Positions 54,365 through 62,659 of a stretch of 64,000 bases of DNA are shown here, piece by piece (the stretch's first letter is position 1; every line of letters begins with the position of its first letter). Position numbers and translations under genes: made by a program. The stretch is from JBBRCX01 sp038204465. Lineage in GTDB: Bacteria > Planctomycetota > Phycisphaerae > Tepidisphaerales > Tepidisphaeraceae. The DNA is taken from contig JBBRCX010000004.1 in NCBI GenBank assembly GCA_038204465.1, forward strand, positions 28,405-92,404, given 5' to 3'. The notes below the pieces were generated by a model. It did not search any database and was not told the origin of the DNA. It saw only the letters and a program-made list of their open reading frames with translations.

Positions 54365-54715
54365 ATGTCTTCACCAAAAGTTTCGCAACCTGGAGGCGGC
54401 CTGAGCGTCTGTCCGGAGTGCGGCTGTCGTGATTTATTCATCCGCAAGGATTTCCCGCAAAAGGCGGGGCTGGCGGTAGTGGCGTTGGCCGGGACCGCAT
54501 TCCTGGTTCTCTCGGCCAGGCCCCGGACGTTCTACATTGGGGTATGGGTGCTGGTCGCGGCAACGCTGGTGGATGCGCTGCTCTACTTTGTGGTTCGAAA
54601 GATCACGGTCTGTTACCGCTGTCGGGCGGAGTTTCGCGAAGCGCCGATCAATCCCGAGCATCGTGGGTTTGAGCTGGCGGTTGCGGAGAAATATCGAGGC
54701 GCGGGAGGCGGCTGA
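54365..54715 (+). CDS. Small membrane protein with split zinc ribbon
   Basis: A 116-residue protein. The N-terminus holds VCPECGCRDL, a CxxC(G)C zinc-knuckle half, followed by two transmembrane helices (AGLAVVALAGTAFLVLSA and IGVWVLVAATLVDALLYFVV). Then comes VCYRCRAEFRE, the second CxxC half. The four cysteines are therefore placed either side of a membrane hairpin, so the zinc site would join both cytoplasmic arms. Function unknown. Confidence 0.65.
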   Translation: MSSPKVSQPGGGLSVCPECGCRDLFIRKDFPQKAGLAVVALAGTAFLVLSARPRTFYIGVWVLVAATLVDALLYFVVRKITVCYRCRAEFREAPINPEHRGFELAVAEKYRGAGGG

Positions 54716-54774
54716 TTCCCGAGCACGACCACTGCCGCTACTGTAGGCGTCAGGTTGCAACCGAGGAGCACACC

Positions 54775-55692
54775 ATGCAGGCCATTCTGTCGTTCATCAT
54801 GCTGCTGCAGATTCTCGCGCCGGTGAAGGGATGGTTCGGCGCGGCCCAACCGGTGGAGGTAAAGGTCAAGGCGGAGCAGAATGCGCAGCTCGTATTGAGC
54901 GATTTCGCGGGCAAGCAGATCGACGCGAAGAAGCCGACGGATGTGAGCGGCGAGAAAAACGTGAACGTATCGGATCTGTATCCCGACGCAATGAAAACGC
55001 CGGGGACCTACGTCCTGTACGTCACGACCAAGGAGGGGGGCACGAAGGACTTCCAGGGGACGCCGCTGGTGATCGGCGTGCGGCGTCACCGGGGCGCGTC
55101 GGCATCGGTCGTGAGAGTTGAACCTCTTCGTTATGCGCTTCTGACGGCCAAAGAGGGGACGATGAAAATGGCCTTCTACTACGATGATGCGCCCAACACG
55201 GCGGAGAACTTTTTGACGCTTGCGGAGCAGGGATTCTACGATGGCCTCACCTTCCATCGGATTGTGCCCGGCTTCGTGATCCAGGGAGGCGACCCGCTTG
55301 GCGACGGTACGGGCGGGCCGGGTTACACCATCAATGCGGAGTTCAATGCTCGGCCTCATGAGCCGGGCGTGCTTTCGATGGCGCGTAACGGCGACCGGAT
55401 GGAGCAGAGCGGGGCGATGCCGCGCTTCGAGTTTGCCAACAGCGCGGGCAGCCAGTTCTTCGTCTGCCTCGATTACTCGCGGACGAAGGCGCTGGACCGC
55501 AAGTACACGGCTTTTGGCAAAGTGGTGGAAGGAATGGAGGCGGTGAAGGCGATCGCCGCGGCCCCCATCGAAGATCCGGACGCCGGCCGGCCCAAGGTGC
55601 CGCCGGTGATTCAGAAGATCGAGGTGAAGCTGGTGACGGCGAAGGACAACCCGTACACGGGGATTCTCAAGCCAGCGACGCCGGCGCAATGA
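54775..55692 (+). CDS. Peptidyl-prolyl cis-trans isomerase, cyclophilin type, with N-terminal extension
   Basis: A 305-residue protein. The N-terminus has a signal-like hydrophobic stretch (AILSFIMLLQILAPVKG). A beta-rich region of about 90 residues (VEVKVKAEQNAQLVLSDF and on) precedes the cyclophilin domain. The domain has NTAENFLTLAEQGFYDGLTF, HRIVPGFVIQGGDPLGDGTG, GVLSMAR, GSQFFVCLDYSRTKALD and FGKVVEGMEAVKAI, with the catalytic Arg in FHRIVPGF. Likely a periplasmic folding catalyst. The extension may bind client proteins. Confidence 0.88.
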   Translation: MQAILSFIMLLQILAPVKGWFGAAQPVEVKVKAEQNAQLVLSDFAGKQIDAKKPTDVSGEKNVNVSDLYPDAMKTPGTYVLYVTTKEGGTKDFQGTPLVIGVRRHRGASASVVRVEPLRYALLTAKEGTMKMAFYYDDAPNTAENFLTLAEQGFYDGLTFHRIVPGFVIQGGDPLGDGTGGPGYTINAEFNARPHEPGVLSMARNGDRMEQSGAMPRFEFANSAGSQFFVCLDYSRTKALDRKYTAFGKVVEGMEAVKAIAAAPIEDPDAGRPKVPPVIQKIEVKLVTAKDNPYTGILKPATPAQ

Positions 55693-55770
55693 GCGTCGGG
55701 ATTTTCAAACGGTGGGGCGTTCGGTTACATATGATCGCTTCGCCGCGGCGCGACCTTCGGGCCGCGGAAA

Positions 55771-55870
55771 GCGGCCGGGGCCGATGCAAGGGTCGGCTGT
55801 GAACCGGGTCAGGTCCTAACGGAAGCAGCCCTAAGCAGAACCGGCCTTGTGCCGTCGTGTTCCCGGTCGC
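55771..55870 (+). ncRNA. ffs: Signal recognition particle RNA (4.5S type)
   Basis: The domain IV core is unmistakable: GGTCAGGTCC, TAAC, GGAAGCAGCC at about 55808-55830. This is the symmetric-asymmetric loop that binds Ffh. The apical tetraloop is UAAC, a known but less common variant of GGAA. The outer helix pairs GCGGCCGGG (55771-55779) with CCCGGTCGC (55862-55870) in nine pairs with one G-U. The total is about 100 bases, a short bacterial form without an Alu domain. A CCGCGGC/GCCGCGG hairpin lies just upstream at 55743-55767, and TTTTCA-18-TACATA (55702-55731) is a plausible promoter. Confidence 0.9.
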
Positions 55871-55940
55871 TTTCCCGGTCCGCACGGCGGCGTTTCGCGT
55901 GAGTTCCAGCCTCGGTGGAGATTTAACTTCATTCGCGAGA

Positions 55941-55966
55941 GGTGGGATTGGGGATTATTTCCCACC
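55941..55966. promoter_or_regulatory. Inverted repeat upstream of nadK
   Basis: GGTGGGA, 12 bases, TCCCACC: a perfect 7-bp inverted repeat ending 16 bases before the TAGAAT box of nadK. It has no U-run, so an operator is likelier than a terminator. Confidence 0.4.
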
Positions 55967-55996
55967 GTTGAACCTCCGATCTAGAATCGCACGGGC

Positions 55997-56881
55997 ATGG
56001 CGCGTGTTTTCATTGTTGCCAACAAGGAGAAAGGGAAGGTTGGGGAGGCCCTGGACGCGCTGCGCCCCTGGTTAACGCAGCGCGCCGAAATCGCGGGCGA
56101 AGCGGACGATTGCTCGGACCTTTCGCGGGTGGACGCGGATTTGATCCTGATCCTGGGGGGTGACGGGACACTGCTTTCGGTGGCCCGGAGGCTGAAGGGC
56201 CGGCAGGTCCCACTGATGGGGGTGAACTTCGGGCGGCTTGGGTTTCTCGCGGGATTCACGCCGCGCGACTTCCGGCGCTATCTTGATCGTCACCTTACCA
56301 AGGGCCTGCCGATCGTTCCGCGGCAGATGCTGGAAGCATCGGTGGTCTCGGCGAAGCTGAGCGGCCCGGCCCTGAGTCATGAACTGATGGCGCAACGCAG
56401 GGCGTTCGCGACGGCGTTGAACGACGCCGTGATCACCGCGGGGCCGCCGTTCCACATGATCGAGCTGGTGGTCTCCGCCGATGGCGGCGAAGGGGTGCAG
56501 TATTTCGGGGATGGCGTGATTGTCTCCACCGCGAGCGGTTCGACGGCGTACAACGTCTCGGCGGGCGGACCGATCATCACGCCCGACGTGGAGGCGTTCT
56601 GCATCACGCCGATCTGCCCGCACAGCCTGTCGTTCCGCCCGGTGGTCATCTCATCGAGGAGCACGGTGCTGATCGAGGCGGCGAAGGTGAATCCGGGGAC
56701 GACCCTGTTCTGCGACGGCGAACCGGTGACGCAACTCGAGGCAGGCGAGCGCGTCGTGGCGAGACGAAGCGATCAGAACGTGCTGCTAGTGGAGAACCCC
56801 GACAGCCGACCGTGGCGCAGCCTGGCCGAGAAGCTCAACTGGGCCGCCGGCCCGCGCTACAGCGACGGCACCGCCGAGTAG
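55997..56881 (+). CDS. nadK: NAD kinase
   Basis: Phosphorylates NAD to NADP. The 294-residue protein has the GGDG motif in LILILGGDGTLLSVARR (residues 54-57), the family segment VNFGRLGFLAGFTP, and STASGSTAYNVSAGGPIITP, the signature of NAD kinases. CDGEPVTQLEAGE near the end is the conserved DG pair. TAGAAT lies nine bases before the ATG with no Shine-Dalgarno, so the message may be leaderless. The gene follows the SRP RNA. Confidence 0.94.
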   Translation: MARVFIVANKEKGKVGEALDALRPWLTQRAEIAGEADDCSDLSRVDADLILILGGDGTLLSVARRLKGRQVPLMGVNFGRLGFLAGFTPRDFRRYLDRHLTKGLPIVPRQMLEASVVSAKLSGPALSHELMAQRRAFATALNDAVITAGPPFHMIELVVSADGGEGVQYFGDGVIVSTASGSTAYNVSAGGPIITPDVEAFCITPICPHSLSFRPVVISSRSTVLIEAAKVNPGTTLFCDGEPVTQLEAGERVVARRSDQNVLLVENPDSRPWRSLAEKLNWAAGPRYSDGTAE

Positions 56882-56997
56882 CCACGCGGAGCGCGATCAC
56901 ATCATTTCTGAAACCATGACAACCCTTTCGGTGAAGGTCGTGTCAGGGGCGACTGCGGCGCTGCGGTGAGAAATTGTTTTTTTGGAGGAACCAGTGG

Positions 56998-57025
56998 TTG
57001 CGTTGTTCATAAAAGAATGTAGAAT
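56998..57025 (+). promoter_or_regulatory. Promoter of boxA leader copy 2
   Basis: TTGCGT and TAGAAT with a 16-base spacer, about 33 bases before the boxA hairpin, the same relative place as in copy 1. Confidence 0.6.
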
Positions 57026-57031
57026 GAACAA

Positions 57032-57225
57032 TGCAGTTTGCCGGCGCTTGCCGGGAGGCTCTTTGACAAGTGAAGAGATGACCGGGTGGGATGCGGGTGT
57101 GTTACCCGGCGGGCTGCAGGTCTGTCGGGGGGACGTGGCGGGGGGATGGGTTCCGCGGCGGTCCACGAAAGCCCACGAAAACCCACGAAAGCCCTGCATG
57201 GGACACTTTGAGCTCTGGCGAGACA
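57032..57225 (+). promoter_or_regulatory. boxA-hairpin leader module, copy 2
   Basis: GCTCTTTGACAA at 57058-57069 within CTCTT..AAGAG is identical to copy 1 over 20 bases. About 100 bases of G-rich sequence follow (copy 1 has only about 33 here). Then three tandem decamers AAAGCCCACG, AAAACCCACG, AAAGCCCTGC at 57168-57197, ATGGGA, and TTTGAGCTCTGGCGAGACAG. Between 57226 and 57410 I see no gene; CTTAG and CTGAG arms around 57303-57350, followed by GGTTTTCGC, might form a weak terminator. The next start codon, at 57411, is about 380 bases from the predicted transcript start. Confidence 0.6.
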
Positions 57226-57410
57226 GCGCAAAAGGGTCGGCGAGGCTGGCCACGCATTGAAGGCGCGCTTCTTCGACAGCCCCCACTCTCCCTCATAAAC
57301 CGCTTAGACCCAACAAGAATGGGATCGCGAGCCGGCTGAGTGGGCGGTTTTCGCTCGCCTGGGCATTATCGGACGTGATAGAGTCGCGGCAGTTTCGTGA
57401 AGGGAGAAAG

Positions 57411-57968
57411 ATGTTTCGTTGTATCGCCGCTGTCTTAATGACTCTCGTTTCCTGCAGCATCGCCTCAGCTCAGATCATCTATGAGCCGGTGCGTTATCAG
57501 TACGGTGACGGTGATCCGTACTATTACGGGGGGAGCGACCCGAGCGTGATCGGACATGCCGAGCAGCTTCGAGCGCTGGATCTGCGCGGCAATACCCATG
57601 AGCTCGATGGGTTGAACCGCGCGTACCTGCACTCGCGATTGACGGGGCAATTGACGCGGATCTTCAGCGACCGGATCCCCTATCTGAATGCCGCCGCGTA
57701 CGGATTCACCGTGACGGACGCCGCGAACGAAGCATACGAAAACGTTCCGCGTTACTTCCGAAAGGGGAATCTGCTCGCGGCTGCGGTGGTCTTGTCCGAT
57801 GGCACGCGCGTCGTGCCCGCGCAGGCGGAGCCGGTGTGCATCGAGCGGCTCGCGCCGGCGAAGGCGGCGCCGACGTCGCGAGGCGTTATCCTGATCATCC
57901 CGAAAAAGAACCTGCTTCGTTCCCTTCCCGTCAGACCGTCCGATAAACCTGTTGCCGACGCGCGCTAG
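57411..57968 (+). CDS. Secreted protein, unknown function
   Basis: A 185-residue exported protein. The signal peptide is clear (FRCIAAVLMTLVSCSIASAQ). After it comes a Tyr-rich stretch (YEPVRYQYGDGDPYYYGG), then AAAYGFTVTDAANEAYENVP and a C-terminal VILIIPKKNLLRSLPV. I recognise no family. The Tyr-rich part resembles proteins of planctomycete cell surfaces. AAGGGAG lies just before the ATG at 57411, which is why I prefer it to the GTG 12 codons upstream. It is the first gene after the second boxA leader. Confidence 0.65.
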   Translation: MFRCIAAVLMTLVSCSIASAQIIYEPVRYQYGDGDPYYYGGSDPSVIGHAEQLRALDLRGNTHELDGLNRAYLHSRLTGQLTRIFSDRIPYLNAAAYGFTVTDAANEAYENVPRYFRKGNLLAAAVVLSDGTRVVPAQAEPVCIERLAPAKAAPTSRGVILIIPKKNLLRSLPVRPSDKPVADAR

Positions 57969-58168
57969 AGGCGCCCGGGCGGGTAGAGTCCTTCGCATCT
58001 TTCGATCAAGCCGTTCACCCGGGGCCGATAGCCGAAGGACGCATCCATCGTGCGCGCAGCCCGGGTCCTCGACGTCTTTCAATGGCTCTTGCCGCGCGGC
58101 ATGATGGCGTTCCGTAGCGCGCGGCTGCGTCGTCGAATGGGGGGCTGGTGGTTGACTGTGAGGAGCGT

Positions 58169-58747
58169 ATGAAAGCCTGGCCCATCTGCCTCATCATTCT
58201 TTTCAGCGCGTCGCTGGCGCGTGGTGCAGAGCAAAGCGCGGCGCCCGCGTCGCAACCGGGCGGCGCCGACACCCAGCCGGCGGCGCCCAGCACGCAGCCG
58301 ACGGCCGGCGGAAAATCGCTGTCAGCGGACCAGATGCTGAGTCAGATGCTGAAAGCGCCGCCGAGCGGGGTGGCCAAGCCGCTGGCGCCCGTCGCACAGC
58401 CGCCGGCGGCTGATCGGACCAGCGGCGCCGGCGCGGTGAAGCCCGAGGCGCCCGCGGTGAACGTGATGCGCGAGGGAACGTTTCTGGTGGACCGAACGGG
58501 GCGATTGACCCGCACGGCCGATGGGAACTCGGCGGAGTTCACCTTTGAAGCGGATGGAAAGACCCTCCGCGACCCGCCGGTCGTGATCCTGCCCAACCTG
58601 AGCCTGATGAAAATGGAAGACGCGGTGAAGAGTAACAGCCGCGATCTGCGCTTTCGGATCACGGGGATGGTGACGGAGTATCGAGGCCGCAACTACGTGC
58701 TGCTGGAGAAAGTTGTGGTCATTCCCGATGTGTTGCAGCAGTATTGA
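58169..58747 (+). CDS. Secreted protein with Ala/Pro/Gln-rich linker
   Basis: A 192-residue exported protein. The signal peptide is KAWPICLIILFSASLARGAE. An Ala-Pro-Gln-Thr-rich linker with SQPG, TQPAAPSTQPTAGG repeats runs to about residue 90. The globular C-terminal part has MREGTFLVDRTGRLTRTADG and VILPNLSLMKMEDAVKSNSR, ending NYVLLEKVVVIPDVLQQY. The linker style is common in secreted planctomycete proteins. No function can be assigned. AGGAG lies three bases before the ATG. Confidence 0.65.
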   Translation: MKAWPICLIILFSASLARGAEQSAAPASQPGGADTQPAAPSTQPTAGGKSLSADQMLSQMLKAPPSGVAKPLAPVAQPPAADRTSGAGAVKPEAPAVNVMREGTFLVDRTGRLTRTADGNSAEFTFEADGKTLRDPPVVILPNLSLMKMEDAVKSNSRDLRFRITGMVTEYRGRNYVLLEKVVVIPDVLQQY

Positions 58748-58803
58748 ATCCGGATTTCATCTCCGCCCATTGTCGGACTTCGCTTCGGAACTGCACATAA
58801 AGC

Positions 58804-58832
58804 TTGAGCCCGCCGGGCGAACATGCTAGCCT
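58804..58832 (+). promoter_or_regulatory. Promoter for the zinc-ribbon/TPR gene
   Basis: TTGAGC and TAGCCT with a 17-base spacer, about 50 bases before the GTG at 58884. Confidence 0.4.
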
Positions 58833-58883
58833 CGGTGCAGTGGGTTAGCAGCCCTAGGGAAGGAGTCGGAAGGACCCAGGGCC

Positions 58884-60305
58884 GTGAGATTTCACATCAA
58901 CGGATCGCACCTCGCAACCGGTCTGCAGAGCAGCTTTGAGTTGGAGTGCGCGTCGATCGAGGACGCACGGGTACAGGCGCGGACGCGGGGCTACTTTGTG
59001 CTCGATGTGGCGCCATGCAGCCTGGGGACGCCGGAGGAGGAGAGCGATTCGGATTCACCGCTTCCGTGGCAGTTCGACAGCGACTATTGGATTCAGGGAG
59101 GCGAAGAGTCGCTGCCTGCGCAGACGGGCACGATCCCTTCTGCCGCCGCCGGCCAAGTGACCAAGCCCATGCACACGGCGATACCACAAGCACGGTGCCG
59201 GAAGTGCGGGAGCGCGTTTCCGCCCGGGGTGTCGCGCGACCTTGGCGGCCCGATGATCTGCGACCGGTGCCTTCTGGAGGCGCCCGCGCAGGTTATCGCG
59301 GAGCCGATGCCGCTGTTCAACGAGCCGCCTCCGCCTGCTCGGGGGAGGCGCATCGTGGCGTGGGCCGCTCCGTCGCTGCTGGTCATCGCGCTGGGACTGA
59401 TCACGATGAGGTATTTGCCATCGCGGCATGGCTCCGCGCCGGAGGGGGAGGTAGATGGGGGCGGGGCCATTCCCGCCAGTGCGGTGATACCAGCGAGCGG
59501 CACTCGCTCAATCGCCGAGTTGTCGCGCGTGGAGCGTCACGTGCGGGACGGGAAGGAGGCACTGAGGGAGCGCAACTTCAGGACGGCGCTTCAAGCCTTC
59601 GAAGAAGCTCGTCAGGCGGCTCCGAAGAACGTGGCGGCGCTGCATGGTGCGGGGTTGGCCGCGCTGGCGCTCGGCGAGGAGAACCAGGCGATCAACTATC
59701 TGGAACTGGCGGCGCGGGAGTCGTCACCGCCGGCGCGCTCGCTGGCGCTGAACCTTGCGGGGGCGCATTTCAAGCGGAGCCCGATGCGTTCGGCAAAGGT
59801 GATTCGCGATTATCTTGCGCGCGACGAGGCAGGCGACGAACCGATGCTGAATGCGTTGGGGACGGCGCTGAGCGCGGTCAGCATCGAGGAGCGTACCCAA
59901 CAACTCTACCGCAACATGCTGGATTTCTATTTCAAGAGGGAGAGCCGGCTGGAAGCGGAACGCGCGAACGGCTTGAAGCGCTGGGGCTCGAGGTGGGTTC
60001 CGGCTTTCGTGGCGGATGCGAAAAGTAGGGTGGTCAAGGACAACGGGGAGGCAGCGGTTCGCGTGGAAGCGGAGCTTAACGCGGCGACCGCGAAGCTCAA
60101 GGTGGCGCGCGACAAGGAGCGGCTGCTGAATACCCGTGCCGGGAGGACGCTGCGCCCCGATCAGCAAAAGGCGATGCAGGACGCGGACAAGGCGCGTCAG
60201 GAGGTCGCGCTGCTGAGGGCGAAACTGCAGTCGGCGCGTAACACGCTTGCAGGCGCTGAGCGTCCGCCATTTCCGCCGGAAATCACGCCCGTTCCGATGG
60301 ATTAG
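58884..60305 (+). CDS. Zinc-ribbon, membrane-anchored TPR protein, unknown function
   Basis: A 473-residue protein in four parts. Residues 1-50 form a small domain (HINGSHLATGLQSSFELECA). Near 105-130 a zinc ribbon reads CRKCGSAF ... MICDRC. A single transmembrane helix follows (AWAAPSLLVIALGLITMRYL, near 155). The C-terminal half is helical: TPR-like repeats (VRDGKEALRERNFRTALQAF, ALHGAGLAALALGEENQAIN) and a charged coiled coil. The cytoplasmic zinc ribbon and extracytoplasmic TPR region suggest a scaffold. GTG start; no ATG nearby fits. Confidence 0.65.
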   Translation: MRFHINGSHLATGLQSSFELECASIEDARVQARTRGYFVLDVAPCSLGTPEEESDSDSPLPWQFDSDYWIQGGEESLPAQTGTIPSAAAGQVTKPMHTAIPQARCRKCGSAFPPGVSRDLGGPMICDRCLLEAPAQVIAEPMPLFNEPPPPARGRRIVAWAAPSLLVIALGLITMRYLPSRHGSAPEGEVDGGGAIPASAVIPASGTRSIAELSRVERHVRDGKEALRERNFRTALQAFEEARQAAPKNVAALHGAGLAALALGEENQAINYLELAARESSPPARSLALNLAGAHFKRSPMRSAKVIRDYLARDEAGDEPMLNALGTALSAVSIEERTQQLYRNMLDFYFKRESRLEAERANGLKRWGSRWVPAFVADAKSRVVKDNGEAAVRVEAELNAATAKLKVARDKERLLNTRAGRTLRPDQQKAMQDADKARQEVALLRAKLQSARNTLAGAERPPFPPEITPVPMD

Positions 60306-60570
60306 CCTCCGTCTCCTGATCCAATAATCCGGGTCAGATCACACATCAATTCAGCAAATCGTTTCAATCCACGGTGGTCTGAATCCGCTGGTGTCGGCGG
60401 ACGTCGTCGCGCGGCCGACGAAGGCAATCTTTGCATCGCGCTTGACAGGAGGCAGTGATTGCGATGGGTTGGCGTCGCACGGACTACCGTGGTCCGGGCA
60501 TATAGTTGAAAGTTCACCCAACCGCGTGGCGTCACGTCGGCGCTGATGGACAGACCCTGAGGAGATTGTG

Positions 60571-61134
60571 ATGAAACGCTCGATGCTCGCTTTGATGCTC
60601 GTGGGAGTCCTGGCCGGCTCGGCATGGGCCGCGGACTACCAGATCGACCCGGTGCATTCCATGCTGATCTACCGGATCAAGCACCTGCAATCGTCGTACT
60701 CTTACGGCCGCTTCAATAACCCGACCGGGACGTTCTCCTTCGACGCTTCGGCGCCGGAGAAATCGACGTTTGAGCTTTCGGTGCCCGTGAACAACCTGGA
60801 CACTGCCAATGAGAAGCGCGACGCCCATTTGAAGAGCCCCGACTTCTTCAATGCCAAGCAGTATCCCACGATCAGTTTCAAGAGCAGGTCGGTGAAGAAG
60901 ACCGGTGATGACAAGCTGGAAGTGACCGGGGACCTGAGCCTTCATGGCGTTACGAAGTCGGTGGTTGTGCCGCTGACGATTGTCGGCACGAGCAAGGGCA
61001 TGGGGGGTGAAACCCGTACGGGGTTCGAGGGCAACGTCCAAATCAAGCGCTCGGACTTCGACATGAAGGGGCTTCCGGATGCGGTCGGGGACGATGTAAC
61101 GCTCATCTTCTCGCTTGAAGGCATCCAGAAATGA
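60571..61134 (+). CDS. YceI family periplasmic protein
   Basis: A 187-residue exported protein with a signal peptide (KRSMLALMLVGVLAGSAWA). The YceI lipocalin-like beta-barrel starts DYQIDPVHSMLIYRIKHLQS, continues RDAHLKSPDFFNAKQYPTIS (the family signature with the FF/Y-D pattern), and has GDLSLHGVTKSVVVPLTIVG. Members bind polyisoprenoids such as octaprenyl phosphate or ubiquinone precursors. GAGGAG precedes the ATG. It is followed 34 bases later by a membrane protein. Confidence 0.9.
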   Translation: MKRSMLALMLVGVLAGSAWAADYQIDPVHSMLIYRIKHLQSSYSYGRFNNPTGTFSFDASAPEKSTFELSVPVNNLDTANEKRDAHLKSPDFFNAKQYPTISFKSRSVKKTGDDKLEVTGDLSLHGVTKSVVVPLTIVGTSKGMGGETRTGFEGNVQIKRSDFDMKGLPDAVGDDVTLIFSLEGIQK

Positions 61135-61168
61135 CACGGTGCGTCGCCCCCAAAGCAGGGTGCGGCTG

Positions 61169-62044
61169 ATGTTTAGCCCGCAACAAATCCTGTTGCTGGC
61201 GGTCTTCCCGCTGCTGTTTTGCGCGGTGGTGGCATGCCTGGCCTGGCGTCCGCGTCTGGGACGCAATGCGGGTGAAGCGCGTGCCCCATGGGGCTGGCCG
61301 ATGGCGGTCGCCCTGGGCGGCGCGATCTTGATCGCGGGGCTCGTTTCTTTTCCGCTGCGCCTGCCGCCCCGAGAGGCTTTCGACTGGCTGTTGTTTCTGC
61401 CGGCATGGGCGCTGGTATTGGCTTTGGTTGCCATCCCCCTGCGGCGGATGGCGGTGGTGCTGTTGGCGATGGGTGGGCTGGTGTCGGCGTGGCTGCTGTT
61501 GCCAAAGCCCCTCGGCGGGCGGGCCGGGTACGGCGCGCTGATCGCTGGAGGTCTGGCGCCCGCGGTACTGCACGTGATGTTGCGGCCGCTGACGAAGCGC
61601 AACCGGGGCCCTGGTTTTGTGGCGGCGCTGCTGTTGGTGGCGCTGGCGACGACCTGCGTCGCATGGGATTCGACGGGCATTCAGTTCGGCCAATACACTG
61701 TCTCTCTTGTGGGGGCCGCGGCAGGGCTGCTGCTGGCGTGCGCGCTGGTGCCAAAGCTGGATCTGTCCGGCGGGGGGCTGGCGGTGTTTCTGTTGATCTG
61801 GATCGGAATGCTCCTTTACGGCGACCAATGGGCGGATGTCCCGCGATGGCGAACCGCTTTGCTCGCGGTGGCGCCGCTGGCGGCGTGGGTGGTGGAAATC
61901 CCGCCGCTGCGCGCTGCAAACGGACGCATACGCACGCCGGTGCGGATCGCGGCGGTCGCAGTTCCGGCGCTGCTCGCGGCTGTTCCGGCGGCAATCGAGC
62001 TGTGGAAGTTGCTCAGGAGCCAGACGGAAGTTGGCGAGTATTGA
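61169..62044 (+). CDS. Polytopic membrane protein, unknown function
   Basis: A 291-residue protein with about nine hydrophobic helices, such as ILLLAVFPLLFCAVVACLAW, MAVALGGAILIAGLVSF and VSLVGAAAGLLLACALVPKL. Loops are short and rich in Arg and Pro. No charged residues within helices or family motif suggest a transport class. The ATG at 61169 is chosen; the frame is open 18 codons earlier across the end of the YceI gene. Convergent with the next gene, 7 bases apart. Confidence 0.65.
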   Translation: MFSPQQILLLAVFPLLFCAVVACLAWRPRLGRNAGEARAPWGWPMAVALGGAILIAGLVSFPLRLPPREAFDWLLFLPAWALVLALVAIPLRRMAVVLLAMGGLVSAWLLLPKPLGGRAGYGALIAGGLAPAVLHVMLRPLTKRNRGPGFVAALLLVALATTCVAWDSTGIQFGQYTVSLVGAAAGLLLACALVPKLDLSGGGLAVFLLIWIGMLLYGDQWADVPRWRTALLAVAPLAAWVVEIPPLRAANGRIRTPVRIAAVAVPALLAAVPAAIELWKLLRSQTEVGEY

Positions 62045-62051
62045 GGTAATG

Positions 62052-62390
62052 CTACTTTGCGCCGGCCATCTCATCGGCGGGCGCGCGGTTGCCGTTGGAG
62101 TCTTCGCCTGCCAAGCGGCGGCGGAGGTCGTGCAGCTGTTCGGGCGCGACGCGGGCGATGTGTGAGAGCATGGTCGCAGGATCTTCGCCGGCTGGCTTGA
62201 GCATCACCTTCTCGAACTCGTCGTTGATCTGCGACTGCACGCTGCGCATCTCCTCCTGGATCTTCGCGCGCTGCTCGAGCAGCTGAACGATCTGCTCGTC
62301 CACGCGCTGCAGGGTGATGATGCGGTTGTGGGCACGCTGGAAGAGCGTGACGGTGCTCGAAGCTTGCTCGCGAGACTGTTCGCTGGCCAT
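62052..62390 (-). CDS. Small coiled-coil protein, unknown function
   Basis: A 112-residue hydrophilic protein, mostly one long helix: NRIITLQRVDEQIVQLLEQR, AKIQEEMRSVQSQINDEFEK. Leu and Ile recur at heptad spacing, so a coiled coil is likely. The C-terminus has HIARVAPEQLHDLRRRL. No family is recognised. GGAGGAG lies before the ATG at 62390. A strong promoter is found about 105 bases upstream. Confidence 0.7.
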   Translation of the reverse strand: MASEQSREQASSTVTLFQRAHNRIITLQRVDEQIVQLLEQRAKIQEEMRSVQSQINDEFEKVMLKPAGEDPATMLSHIARVAPEQLHDLRRRLAGEDSNGNRAPADEMAGAK

Positions 62391-62494
62391 GATGAACTCC
62401 TCCTGTAGAGATCCTCCATGACCAAACTTCGCGGCTTGCCCGGCCGGTGGATTGAAAGGTGTGTACGGCCACCCACGGCCGCCCAATGGGCAAG

Positions 62495-62523
62495 ATTCTC
62501 ACGGCCAGCCCCGCACATGTCAA
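62495..62523 (-). promoter_or_regulatory. Promoter for the coiled-coil gene
   Basis: On the minus strand TTGACA, 17 bases, GAGAAT. The gap 62524-62659 holds nothing else I can recognise. Confidence 0.6.
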
Positions 62524-62659
62524 TCAATCGTTAAAGCCTCGGCGATTTGAAATAATCGCTGCGCCACGCGCCATTCCCCATAATCCGCAATTTAACGTTG
62601 AGGAACTCAAAACATCTCGAGCGGATCCCGCTCAAAGCTGAACTGTGCAGTCCACTGTG

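Noticed and set aside
55857..56075. A 72-residue open frame after the SRP RNA
   Set aside because: It overlaps the nadK promoter region and start in another frame, begins inside the SRP RNA 3' arm and has no protein-like pattern.
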